Source: Favolaschia claudopus
Taxonomy: Eukaryota > Basidiomycota > Agaricomycetes > Agaricales > Mycenaceae
Assembly: GCA_037176885.1 (NCBI GenBank)
Contig: JAWWNJ010000004.1
Coordinates: 2,108,001 to 2,172,000, forward strand
Length of the DNA: 64,000 nt
Reading direction: 5' to 3'
Shown piece after piece: positions 10,118 through 21,437 of the stretch. How positions within the stretch are numbered: the first letter of the stretch is position 1; every line of letters begins with the position of its first letter. Position numbers and translations under genes: made by a program. The notes beneath the pieces are model-generated. The model ran no database searches. It saw nothing but the letters and a program-made list of their open reading frames with translations, and was not told the origin of the DNA.

Positions 10118-12878
10118 TTAACCTCCCGTTTCCGGAGCGCGCATGGTGGGAGTTTCGACCACTTTATCAGTGGTCTCGGCAGTCGAGTCAGAAAAGGAGC
10201 CTACAAACAACTGTTAGCTGCTCTGCCTCGGTGTGTGAACCTCAACGCACCTGTACCAATGAGCAGATCTAGCTGGGTCAAAGATGGCCTATTTGCCTGT
10301 GCTTCGGCCGCGGCCTTTTCATTTGCCTTGCGTTCAGATGCTTGAGCAAGGGAAACGCCAGCTAGGTCTCGCCACCGGTTGGCCGCAAGGAATCTCTGCT
10401 TGGCCTGTCGTTGTTTGTTACCCGACCGCCTTTTGCGAACAGTTACTGATTCTTCCCCCGTGTTTGCCTCAATAGCAGACGTTTCTAGTACGTGATTTAT
10501 CGTAGAAACGGAAAGAGACGGATCTCGCGGGGCTTACCATCTGATGCACCAGCAGTGGAGGAGCCCTCTCGCTCTGGTAAGGCTGCTAAGTACCTCTGCA
10601 TACGACGCCGTGCTTTCAAACCAGGACTATTCCGGCGAGCAGGTCCTGTTTTGCTTTCTCAACAGTGGTCGAGACAGCGAGCAACGATTACGCACCCTTT
10701 TTCTCCGGCAGAGGCGCAGAGCTAGTAGGATCGGAATTCGAGGAAGCGTTCTCAGCCGTGATGACCTCATCCTCGACCTCACTTGCTTGACTTGTCGCAA
10801 CCCCACCTGCGGCTTCACTTTCGGCATCTTCTGCGTCTGCTTCAACGGGAGAGATAGCTTCGATCGAAGGAAACAGATGAACGAGCTTGGGGATCCTCCC
10901 GAGGAAACTGCTCTTGGAGCCATATGAAAGGTTAGTAACTACGGGTTCTAATGGTATTATATCAGCTGGGCCACCCGCCCAATCTCAATGGGCTGAAGGA
11001 CAAGAAACCACGCACTTCTATTGGCCAAGCCCGCCCATTCTGGGTGACCTAGGAGTATATCCAGTAGCCTAGTTCTCATCGCCTGGTCTCTCCTCGGTCT
11101 AGTCTGCACGTTTTGAATTGCGCGATCCAACTCTTGTATTGTAGAAGTTGCTAGAGCGGGATAAGCGCTGTGTTCGACATCTCACGCGGAGTCAGACGTG
11201 GTTGCCGCACCTGTTAGTCCGCATACAATTTGCCCCATACGCCATCTAAGGAATTCGTTCCTAAAAAGCAGTGCGGTTACGGAGGGGTCTGTCTTTCGTC
11301 AGCTGCGTGGACTAGTATCGAACCAGGACAACGCGCACTGAGCTGAATAAAAGGTCTAGGAACCACCGGAACCGAATTTTGCCTGACACGGGGAGGAGGA
11401 GAGGGTGAGGTTTCTGGAATGCGACATAAATAAGAATTGCGACGAGGCTGACGGACACGACTTACGCCGCTGAACATCCGAGCTCATTTGGGCTTTAAGG
11501 ATGGAAGTCTCGGTCTCTGTGATGTTACAGTTCGCACCACCACACCACGGTAAAAGGATTGAATTCGATATGCACCTTCAATGAGCAGCTCAAGAACCGT
11601 GGGCCCTCTCCAGCCACTCTTCCGTCTCTTCAGATCTCGGTGTGTCTCTTGAATGGAGGTCCACAGGTCGTCTACGGTCGAAGTTGCTGTGTTGCGGTCA
11701 GCACGGCAATCCCGTGGTTATAGACAAAATTCGTACCTGTTAACCCGCAAATCACCTGTCCAAGCTGCCATTTGCGCAAGTCTTTGTGGAAACTTAGGTC
11801 AGAGTCTTTTTCTTCGTCAGCTCCACCGATAAGAGTAAACGGGAAGAGTGCGTACCAGTCCGAGGTCCTCTGGCAGCAGGACCCATGAGCTGTAGGGTAC
11901 GAAGCTGGTGGAACAGGCGGCGACCTTCTGGATTGATTTCACAGAAGTCGGGGAAGAATGTGACCCGGAGATTGGGATCCGCTTGTAAAGCAGCGTGTGC
12001 CTGCGAAAGTGAAAGGATATGAGTATTCAAAATTGGGTTTAGTGTGCGACGATTAAACGTACACGAATCGCGTCGGCGATGCCGTAGAACTGGACGATAC
12101 GTCGGTTGTTTTGTAAAATCGATCCTTCTGTGCTAGGCGGGGAAAAGTTCCAGATCCATTCAACGGGGCCGAATTTCTTCGCGCCTTGATAATCCCGATT
12201 GTCGAGCGAGCAGATCGAAATGCTACGGCGCGCCAGGTTCGTGTCGATGGCCTCAGAGACAAATTGAGGTAAAGGGGTGGGAGGTAGCGGTTCCCAAGTG
12301 GCCGTTTTCGAGCGTGTATAAGCCTCCAAAGCGCTGGGCTGAATTAGGTGGACGGCGACGAAAGCGTGGGCAGACTCGTAGGAGAGAAAGCTCAATGTGA
12401 GGGTGTAGGAGGGAGTTTTGAGGAAGTCGAGTGGACCCGGTGGTTCGGGTTCCAAGCGAGCATACTCGAGTGGGCCTTGGTGAATCTTCATGAGTAGGTG
12501 GTGAAGAGGTTGTTCTGGTAGGCCCTTCACAACTACAGTGCGGAAGAGTTGTTGAGTGGGGGGGATTGGGAACGCGGAAGGTCGCGGAACAGCATCCAGT
12601 CGAGGATGCATTGGAAGATGAGCGGCGCCAGGGAGCGGGCTAGTGTTGCGTGGTATAAAGCGAGAGCCATGACCAATGCTTTTGTACAGCACAAGAGGAA
12701 TATCCCATTTGCGAAACACATCGACCTCGGGAGGAGGCAATCTTCCACTGTACCATTCCGGCGGTGAGCCTCTTAGGAGGTATCCGATCCTGGGGGCTCT
12801 GTCGTGCGGAATAGAAAATTTGGGGCGTAGTTTCTGGATGACGATTTTTTCTATAGAGCCACGCAATGAGAGCAGCAA
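10118..12878 (-). CDS. Multi-exon protein with RRM-like and internally repeated segments
   Basis: This minus-strand gene has a long first visible exon (from about 12850 to 12060) with two RRM-like blocks (FRTVVVKGLP and RRSISICSLDN). A chain of short exons follows: 12010-11863, 11782-11738, 11686-11576, then pieces at 11541-11270, 11245-11075 and 10905-10700. The last exons contain SPGLKARRRMQRYLAALPE and RWRDLAGVSLAQASERK, and the chain stops at 10118-10120. Two exon pairs are similar to each other (see findings). I found no in-frame ATG: the open frame enters through a likely acceptor at 12851-12853, so at least one 5' exon is missing. The protein resembles in style the RRM protein at 51.5 kb. 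An RNA-related role is an inference. Confidence 0.5.
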
Positions 12879-13560
12879 GGAACTCGTACAGATAGCTGTG
12901 GTCGCATTACTTGTTCACCGCATCCTCGTGAATACCACCTACGATTGTACAATCCAAGCTTGTTGAAGTTAACTGTCGGAAGTACAGACGAGGACGAAGA
13001 ACACGCGATCACGCGATGGAGCAAGCATCGTCAAATAATCCATTTTGGGTTGTCAAGTTGAATCAGCCTTCAAAAGCTTCAAAGCTTCAACCTAAAGGGG
13101 GGACCAATATGCAGAGAATACTGCCATGATCAAGCATTAACGCTGGGGTATGCATGGGTATCACTGAAATTCCGAATAATCCATTCAGTGATTTACAGTA
13201 GAGCCGCGAAATTTAAGTACCTCACATCTCTGAGAGCAATACAATGGGGAAGGCTGCTTCTCCGTTCAAGTACTAGTGATGCATCGATGTAACTACCTTA
13301 GTAAGCCGTGAACTTTACGACGAACTTGCGACGAACATCCGCCGCTTGCGCTCAGACTGAAAATTTCAACGAAGGCTATCGGAGTACATTCGGCCGAAGA
13401 TCCATCACGGGAATCACCGATTCGGACTCGGCAGGAGGGCGACGAAATCGGTCGGCTCCAAAACTTGGAGAACGTCGTCACAGCCTTATCACGCATTATC
13501 CTGGCTTTCTCTCTTACCACCACCACCGGTTGACCGTTGGTATCTAGAGAGTACTTCAGG

Positions 13561-14937
13561 ATGCAATTAGCATCCTACGGGGCCCGGGTTTTATCCCGAA
13601 AAGGCCCCCAAACAGCCAGATCTATACATATTCCATCTGCCATACGACCGCAATCCGCAGGTCTTGGACAGAAACTCCTCACTCAAACTCGTCTTGCATT
13701 AACCCGCTTCGTCACTCATCTTACCACCCCCGGAACTGGAACTGTATCTGTCGCGCGCTCGTTCCATGCGGCGAATCCCAGTATTCAGCAGCGTTTGTCG
13801 TTCACAGCTAGGACGACCCTCGCTCGGCCGTTGCAGCCTCATTTCCTTCCACGACCTCCTGTTGTTCCTCGTACAATGATGCAGGTCGGCCTTGGGACGG
13901 CACGCAACTTCTCGTCGGGGCGTCCGATTTTCCAACAGCTCGCCGACAATATTCCCGTTGCTGGACGAGCGTTCTACGAGGCAGACTGGGAGGTAAACAT
14001 GCACAAGGAGAGACAGAAGATAAGCCGTCCCTCCAAGAAAGCCGCTATCGCCAAGGCTTCGAAGGAGCTACTCAAGCCGGCTGCCAAACCCAAAGCTGCC
14101 GCTGCTACCTCCACCGAAACCGAGGCCGAAATCGAGCACTACTTCCCCGCCCCCTCCGTCCCCGACGTCACCACCTACCTCCTCGTCCCCCTCGCCCCCA
14201 CCCCCACCTCCCGCGCGCCCCTCCCCGAGTTCCCCATGGGACGCCTCGCCCTCCCCGCCGTCCTCGCCATCCATGACACGCACGAAACCCACCAACTGCG
14301 CGTCTCCTCGCTCTTCCACCGCCTCGACACAGCGAACGTCTGGTCCCGCGGCGTCGTCTGTGAGGCGTACGCCACGAGTGCGGACGCCCACGGGGTGTGC
14401 AACATCCTCAAGGTCGAGTTCGCTGGGTGGTCGAAGGCGGAGGTGCGCAGTGTTATCGGCGAAAGTGGTACGGGCTGGTGTGTTTTGGAAGAGGTCCATG
14501 GTGCGGTCTTGTCTGATGAAGAGGATGCGTTTTCCGAGACGTCTTCGATTTTGTCCGGCATTGCTGGCGACGAACCGCGTGTGGAGACTCCGCCGGTCGC
14601 GATGGACCCAGCCCAGTCGTTTGTCCTCCCTACCCTCGATTTTTCGTCCACTTTCCTCGAGGCTTCGGCCCATTCCCGCAGCCCCACCCCCGCCTCCGAA
14701 TCCGATATCGACGTCTTCTCATACACGCACTCGAATGGCAGCGCCGAGTCGGATTTGTGGTCTGACCACGAACCGGTGTTCGTCGACCCGCCGTCGGAGA
14801 ATGGGTGGTTCGAGTCCAGGATGGAGTTGGAGGACCCATGGCTTTCGGATGGTAGTGGGTGGCAGGTTGGGTTCAGCTCTGACTTTTCGCAGAGGTTGGG
14901 CCCGACGCCTGAGCCGATTGAGAGTGCGTTCGCTTGA
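13561..14937 (+). CDS. Conserved fungal protein with mitochondrial-type presequence
   Basis: Single-exon frame of 458 aa from the ATG at 13561. The frame stays open 24 bp upstream, but only with a TTG. The first 60 residues are rich in Arg, Ser and Gln and nearly free of acidic residues (MQLASYGARVLSRKG), typical of a mitochondrial targeting peptide. The centre (about residues 200-330) has an ordered block (TYLLVPLAPTP, then LRVSSLFHRLDTANVW, then ILKVEFAGWSKAEVRSVIG and SGTGWCVLEE) that I associate with a conserved fungal family of unknown function. The last 130 residues are acidic and Ser-rich, probably disordered. Start and frame are well supported; the reaction is unknown. Confidence 0.7.
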   Translation: MQLASYGARVLSRKGPQTARSIHIPSAIRPQSAGLGQKLLTQTRLALTRFVTHLTTPGTGTVSVARSFHAANPSIQQRLSFTARTTLARPLQPHFLPRPPVVPRTMMQVGLGTARNFSSGRPIFQQLADNIPVAGRAFYEADWEVNMHKERQKISRPSKKAAIAKASKELLKPAAKPKAAAATSTETEAEIEHYFPAPSVPDVTTYLLVPLAPTPTSRAPLPEFPMGRLALPAVLAIHDTHETHQLRVSSLFHRLDTANVWSRGVVCEAYATSADAHGVCNILKVEFAGWSKAEVRSVIGESGTGWCVLEEVHGAVLSDEEDAFSETSSILSGIAGDEPRVETPPVAMDPAQSFVLPTLDFSSTFLEASAHSRSPTPASESDIDVFSYTHSNGSAESDLWSDHEPVFVDPPSENGWFESRMELEDPWLSDGSGWQVGFSSDFSQRLGPTPEPIESAFA

Positions 14938-15505
14938 GCAGATAGTTTTTAGCGCATGCTTGCCTGTGATGAGGTATGCAAGCTCAATTACTTATGTAGG
15001 TCAGTTGTGTTATGCAGTGTATCCTTTGTAAATTTCCATTCGCCCTGTGTAAAGCAGAGGCTACCACACTCCTTGTATTCATGTCCTCTTTCCGCTCACG
15101 ACTGCGTTACGATTTTTTTCGCTTACATACATAAATAAATTTTCTGTGTGCTTTCTGACACTCTGGTCTCCACCTAATATATCCACTTCAATGCGCAACT
15201 CAGCATACATCGAAGAATCCAGCGCCTCTAGATAACTGCACGATTCCAATTTAATCAGAATGGTCATGAATATGAAGGAGCTGATGTGCTCAATGTGCGC
15301 CGGGCGATGAGGGTAAGTCGAAAAATCGAGCACATCCTTGATGATTTTCTATCCATGTGAAAATCCAAAATGTAGTCCATTAGCTATTACTGTTGATGTA
15401 TACTACTCCAGGCCCAGCAAGGTCCATGAATGTAAATTTGTTGGTTCATGTGCGTGCTGCAAACGCAGCCAACAACTTCCAGAATGAATGATGCGTCGAA
15501 TTCTA

Positions 15506-18139
15506 TCAAGCTAGAAGAACGAGAGGCTGCAATTTCTTGAAATCGAAGAAGCCGAGACCTGCATTCAAATGAGCTTGGGTTACAGTCTCTGCATTGGTGA
15601 ACCGTAACATACCGGACGTAGGATCCCAACTGGACGCATGCATACATCAGCCGTCTGTTCGAAAATACAATACAAAAGCATTCGACTCACCCCTTAGTCG
15701 CGTTGAACCCAGGCTGCTCACACCCACGCACATCTCCCTCTCTGGAATGAGAAACAATCATCACTATATCCAAGCTTTGCGAAGAAGAAGAAACCCGAAC
15801 GAACGTTATATCAACCATACCCTTCAACCCCGCGCCATACAGGAAAGGGTTCAAGAAGCCCAGGGTGGACTTGCCGTGTTGCAGCCGCCAATCATTCAGC
15901 AGAGCGACTATTCCTGCAGCAGTCGGCACGGCGGCGCTGGTACCGCCGCTGATATCCCAGCGGTTGTAATAGTAATCGAAGAACGCTCCGCTGCCTAGAT
16001 TTGGATGAATGAAAAACAAACGAATGAAAATGGGTCAAAGAAAACCCACCGATGCAAGTGATGTCAGGGTACGCGCGACCTTTATGATTGTACATGCTTG
16101 ATTGCATTGCCGTCTCGTTGCGGTGGGCAGGTCCGTTGAGATACCCGGTCACGGCAGCAGCTGCAAATGGGCGAATTGAACTTCAGTCAAAGGACTGAGG
16201 GAAAGGTTTCACCTTGGTACGCTGGCTGGTCGAAATAATATGAAAATCCGGCTCCAGATGCGAACGAAGGCTCTGTCGGGAAGAAGCCGAAGGTCTCACC
16301 GACGGAGGTTACGCTATAACCCCAAGATTTAGAAAGCCAGACGGCCGATGACTTGAATGTAAAGCGCACTAAGGGCAAGAGGCCGGGAAAACGGGCAAAA
16401 ACGTCGTGGCGTTGTTTCCGGTATTCGCGATGCATGACTGAATGAATGGTCCAAGTCAATCGCCAATGAATGAGCGACAAAATTGGAAGGCATACATCAA
16501 CCTCATCTACACCCAATCCCTGATCACCAGTGCTGAACATGACAGTAACACCTCTGTCAAAAGCGAATACCAGTCGGCAGCTGAGTTATTGTTCGCGGAT
16601 ACTACTCACCTCGCTCCGAGTTTTGCAAAACCTTTGCACACGGCGTTGGCATAGTCCTATCACATATCAGCGCAAAATTACTGGTGATTATCGGGTACAA
16701 CGGCGTACTCGCGGAACCTAGAATTAGCCATGAAAGTCAGTCATCAAGATATGAGCATAAAAATGGTAGATTCCTCACAGTTTGCTCGTCATCTCCATAC
16801 GACGTCGTGATAACAGTAGGAGGGTGCTCGAGTGTCAGGATGTAATTGATGAAACTGTGAAAAGAACAATCCAAAATCATTCAAACAGCCAGCGCTATGG
16901 AACGACTAGGACGTACTCGAGATATGGCTCGTTGGTACCAGGCATCTCGCCATCTTGATTCTGGTCGGGAATATAAGGGGGCACAGTGTTTGTCGTATAA
17001 TAAGTCATGGGAATGGGATATGCGACTTGAATGGCTGGCCAGAAAAACGAGTTAGTAGTTGGATGGGTGATATACAAGGCGCGGAAGCTGACCGAGCTGA
17101 GTATCAAGGTTCCCTTCGTCCGAAACAGGGCTGGCATCGAATGGTCCTGGAAATGGCTTAAGTGGGTTGTCAGGTAACAGAGCAAGCTGTTCACTAACCC
17201 GTGATATTCACGATTCCCATCGTGTAGTTGGATCCGATGGATTCAGGTATGTAGTCATTGAGATAGAGTTTCAAGGACTCGCTGCGAAGGGCATAAGAAC
17301 ACTAAATACTTGCTGTCGGACTCAAAAACATACGGTTTAGCCCAAATGTTCAGGTACCCGGAGCTGTTACCAGTCTGATGAGTGCCTCAATAATATAGAG
17401 ACAAGAAACCTCACACTCCGATATGATTTTTCTTTTCATCGATAATCTTTGGTTTGTAGTCTCCAATGTTGTACAGTCTGCGGATGCAAGGCGGATCGGC
17501 AACCGACACACAGCTCGTGAAATCGCTCTGGTTCAGCACCACGGGGCGCTTCTCGAGATGCACGCCATTCGCTTCGGCAGCAGGGCTAGACTCGCGTCGC
17601 CGGGGGGTCAAAAATGCAGTCGTCGGATGAACGAAATCGACGTGGGGAGCGAGCTCCTCGGGCAAGCTGTAGCTCAGCGTGCGCACGACGCGCTCCCCCG
17701 TCGGTCCGTGCTCGAAGACGCCGAAGCGGGTGGAGAACATGGACTCGGCGGAGGATACGGACACCACAGCAGTGACGCTGTCCTTTGAAGGTGTCCACTT
17801 CACAGACTTCGCGTCGTTCGCCGAAAGCCAGTCGGATACGAGTTGCACGGCTTCTTCAGTGGGCGTCGATAAGGCGTGAACCTCATCTCTCGAAAGGTGA
17901 TTCCCATAACTGGGATGCGACGGATCACTGATATCCAGCAGCAAAGACTCGAGCTGGGGGAAGTCATGCTGGGTCAATCCAAAGCGCAGTTTCAAGCCTC
18001 GGGTTGGAGACAGCTCTGCGTCCTGCAGTTCTGTCCAACCAGAAGGGATGCCGGACAGCGCGTCCTTCAGCACCGACGACGCAGAGGCACCCGCCAAAAA
18101 TGCGAGGAAAAGGCTGCACCAGCAAGGTGACAGAACCAT
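15506..18139 (-). CDS. Secreted sedolisin (S53) protease, left paralogue
   Basis: Secreted acid serine-carboxyl protease of the tripeptidyl-peptidase/sedolisin family. Exon 1 (18139 to about 17411) has a signal peptide (MVLSPCWCSLFLAFLAGAS) and a pro-kumamolisin activation domain. About a dozen short exons follow, each joined by a GT..AG intron of 45-70 nt. The catalytic Glu and Asp sit in DEGNLDTQ (about 17100), the oxyanion Asp in STGDQGLG (about 16530), and the nucleophilic Ser in GGTSAAVPTAAG (about 15930). All four residues are present, and I found no stop or frameshift in the exons I followed. The stop is at 15506-15508. A TATA box lies about 50 bp upstream. The gene is the left member of an inverted pair with 44048-46699. 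Confidence 0.85.
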
Positions 18140-18188
18140 GGTGGTGGGGGAATGGAACAAGTGTACAGTTGGCTAGAGCTCTCGCGCC

Positions 18189-18195
18189 TTTATAT
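18189..18195 (-). promoter_or_regulatory. TATA box of the left sedolisin gene
   Basis: Read on the minus strand this is TATAAAG, 50 bp upstream of the ATG at 18139. The same element (TATAAAA) stands 51 bp ahead of the right-hand paralogue, so the core promoter was duplicated with the gene. Confidence 0.6.
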
Positions 18196-18738
18196 GTATT
18201 GGGTGATTCAAGGTCATGGACGGTGAATATCCGCCGAGACTCGTTCGGATAAGTAGCATGACAGGACAGAAGATTCCAGACATTCACGGAACCTGGGCGG
18301 AGCAAGATGATGTCTCCGACGTATTGACATTTCCGTTAGTTCGCAGGTCTGAGTCTTTGAGTTTTTTGAAGACCGACAGAAACCTGCGCAGTCTTGAAAG
18401 TAGAAAACAGGAACATCTTTTCCCAAGTTAGCCGCGGCATCCCGTCCTGGATGCCGTCAATCCGATCAAAAGATGTCAACACAGCTTAGCTAAACGTCCC
18501 GTCCTGTGAGCGCGCCCCGAAGGCGGATAGCCGCAGAGTCGGAGGGCCGACCAAGGCCGACCAAGACCTGGCCTCCGGTACTTTTCTGGCGCGTCTAGTT
18601 CGGGACTGGGGCGCTCTTTCTTTCTTTGCGCCCCCAGGAAGTGTGGGGAAGGCAGCCGAACTCATCATGCTCATCAAGATTCGCGATCAAACAACGATTC
18701 ACAAAGGAACACATGTGATTCTGAGGTGAGACATACGA

Positions 18739-18745
18739 GTACTTA
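18739..18745. repeat. GTACTTA, left element boundary
   Basis: First of three identical 7-bp sites (18739, 26993 and 35247) spaced exactly 8254 bp apart. It is the likely crossover or target site of the recombinase. Left flank is ACATACGA. Confidence 0.75.
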
Positions 18746-19064
18746 TGTTTTTTGTTTTACGGGCTTTGATCCTGCCGGCCTGTCAATGATGCCATCAACC
18801 GCGTCCCCTTTGGGCGTGTTTGATGCCCGGCCTTCCTTAACGGGAACAGGAACGTCTTGAGTCGGTTGCTGGTGCAGGAGGGAAGTCCTTAACACTTGAG
18901 GCTTGGGGGGGACTGGGAACATATTCTTGATGCCTACTCTCAGACGAGGAAATAGTCTCTGACTGCTAATTTGTATGTACGGTACGGAATGACAAGGAGC
19001 TATTTATTAAATGGCAAGTCAAGAAAAAAAACCGACCAATAGCAGGTAAATTCGTGCAGCTAGA

Positions 19065-21338
19065 TTAATGGGCACTACCTCTCTTGCTCCGCCGCCCTAC
19101 TGTTACTCCCCGAGCCTTGTTGCTCTCTCTAATAGCCTCAATGAGTTTCGAAATTCGTTTATGGGCCTCAGGGTATGCTTTGATGAATTCCGACTCGTTA
19201 CGACCCAATCTGGGCAAGGGAAATAAGAACAATGACACTGGAGAAGGGGGTAACGTCGACTGACCTTTCGTACTCTTCAAAAATCAGTTTGCGCTGAGAT
19301 CGCTTTGCCCCAGTGACCTTTCTCATCCCATCCGAGTACCACTCCCGCGGCCAATCCCGTAAAGCCTTCAAGCCCTGGTTCTCATCACCGTACTCCCACT
19401 GACGAACGGCATCCAGCCAGGCCCGGTCGCCCTTCTTCAGGTCGGGAATAGCAACGCCAGCAAGAACTTCAACTTGCTCGGATATCGGAATGCGAGAATT
19501 GGGGCGGGAAGTTGTATTGGAGGTCGAAGCATTCGGAGGGGTGTTACTCGGGGGGATTGGCTGGGTAGGTGCAGAAAGCAGGACTGGTGGTGAGGCAGGA
19601 TGCGACAGCGGTGAGGGCGTAGCTCGACGATGGTGAGAAAGTGTAGCCTCGAGGCTGATGGCTTTCAGCTGTGCCATAATCTCGGCCGTCGTCGCGCGGA
19701 ATTCTTGTGTGGTGACTGGCTTCACCTGCAGATGTTCTCCCATAAAACTCTTGTCGACTTCGTGCTGTACAGGACACAGGGCATCGGCGTGCCCTGTCTC
19801 ATAGCTTTGGAGAGAATCAAGAAGGTACTTCATCAGGGTATCAACCTAAACAAGGTCACCGTCCGAGATTCAGTTATCATCCTATTTGGGAATAGTTGGA
19901 GACTTACATGTTCGCCGATTGCCCATCCCGCCCCACCACCGAACAATATTTAAAGACCACCGCTTTCCCAAAGGTGCGAACATGAACCTGTACTGCGCTC
20001 CGCCACGACGAAAGCTGTGAGTCGTATACGTTTTCTTGAGTCCTGCTCCCACCGTGAATTCGGTAATGAGATCCTGGCACATCTGCAGAGTCATTTCTCG
20101 CTTCGGGTGAATAGTTCCGTTTGTTGCAATGTAAGGGAATATATAATCGTCTGGCTGAAGTTTGCGTCCGAGGCAAAGCTCGTAGAACGGCAGCCAGACA
20201 AGCAGATACTGGTACATGTCAAGAGCGGGAAGGTCCGGTTGTCCGTAGATGTTATATTCATTGCCTAACCCATTGTGAGTGCTGTGACTTAGGCGATCAT
20301 AGTTAAATACTGACTCTCTCGCGTTCCATCGTAGCCTTGCTTGTGCTGCCAACCTTTTCGGCCATCCAAGAAAACCTTGAAGTAGGGATGATTGAATGGT
20401 AAGGGCGTGACACAATTCAAAGTGAGGTCTCGCATCTGGAGGCCACAAAGCTCGAAGTTCCTGGCAGATCGCATTCAGCAGACACTCGGAATAATTATAC
20501 TGAATTAACAGCACCTTGTCCAAAGTGTGAACCCGCTCGACGCAAACCCGCGCATCAAACCATGCTTCAAAAGTAAAATTCGCTCTGCCAGAACAGTGGG
20601 TGCAATGCCGGCTTTTGTGGCTTCCACAAGCTTTGCCGTTGGGCAAACAGACTCTGACCAGTTCATTAGGCAAGTCATATCTTCAACGGACATGGCCTCG
20701 GCGTGGTTTCTTGTTGCAGCCGCGCCCTTTTCTCCGTCACGAATTTTGATAATTTTGACAAGACTTTTCACAATTCCGGCGCGCGCGGGACAGCCAGTGA
20801 CTTTATTGGTTTCGTCATTCCAATGGTACTCCCCTGCATATTTATCGCCGTCCCTGACAAATTAGCAGTCAGAAACGAAATATTCAGCGAACAAGCAGCA
20901 ATAAAGAGGTCCGTACATATTATCCCAATACTTTGCATACGCACCATGGATTCCATCAGCGGTACTTTTCCCGAGGCCTTCTACAAGACACTTTTGGGTA
21001 ATGAACATCTCCAGAGCGATGGCTGAATGCTGATTCGGTGGCTTGGAGAACGCCTTGGCCAATAAATCTGTGTCAATCCCTTGCTCGCAAACCCAATCAG
21101 GATCTTTCTCCCTTCTTTGCCTGCGCTCTTCAACTACGGCGGCCAGAAACTCATCGCCTCTTGCCAGGTAGCCTCCATAGGCCTTGGTAGTGTTCTCCGC
21201 ATTGGTATATTTTGCGCGGGCATCCCTAGTATTTTGCGCTAATGTCTGACCGGTCACAGATTGCTTTTCTGAGTCTTTTTTCTTTCTTCCACCGGATTTC
21301 TTCCCTTCAGCGGAGGTATTCTTGCTTGTGCGAGCCAT
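19065..21338 (-). CDS. Tyrosine recombinase, copy A (one frameshift)
   Basis: DNA strand-exchange enzyme of the fungal Crypton-type family. Six exons: 21338-20917, 20853-20515, 20460-20315, 20264-19908, 19845-19265 and 19209-19065. The catalytic set is visible: box I Arg in MRDLTL, Lys in DGRKGW, HSFRRGG (HxxR), Trp in RWWGG, and Tyr in LMKYLLD. The N-terminus is Lys/Arg-rich (GGRKKKDSEK), probably DNA-binding. The C-terminus has a Ser/Thr/Pro-rich linker and a basic tail. Exon 4 has one extra G next to RWWGG (about 19930), which breaks the frame before the Tyr; the exons sum to 1990 nt where 1989 (662 aa) is expected. Exon 2 here is the in-frame version. The extra base sits in a G/C run and could be a sequencing error. 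Confidence 0.85.
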
Positions 21339-21437
21339 TAGAAAGATAATAAGATAGAGATGGTAGAGTAGAATGTAAGAAGCAAAGACAAAATGTGTTT
21401 AGGGGTACATTATAAATTGACTACCATATCCGGAAGA
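21339..21437 (-). promoter_or_regulatory. 99-bp spacer between XPG-like stop and recombinase start
   Basis: Short CT-rich spacer (minus strand) with a TATAATG patch and the run CTTATTATCTTTCT just before the recombinase ATG. It must hold the whole recombinase promoter, unless the two genes share one transcript. The same sequence is in copy B (29592-29690). Confidence 0.4.

Larger units (their letters stand above)
15506..18738 (-). repeat. Left arm of inverted segmental duplication (part 1)
   Basis: The sedolisin gene, its promoter and about 550 bp upstream match the inverse of 43470-46699 throughout. Coding exons are close to identical; introns and the upstream region diverge more. The arm is interrupted at 18739 by the tandem mobile elements and resumes at 35254. 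Confidence 0.85.

Noticed and set aside
14068..14839. Several overlapping frames on both strands within 14.07-14.84 kb
   Set aside because: This is GC-biased third-position shadowing of the 13561-14937 gene; compositions are low-complexity Gly/Arg or Ser/Pro runs.
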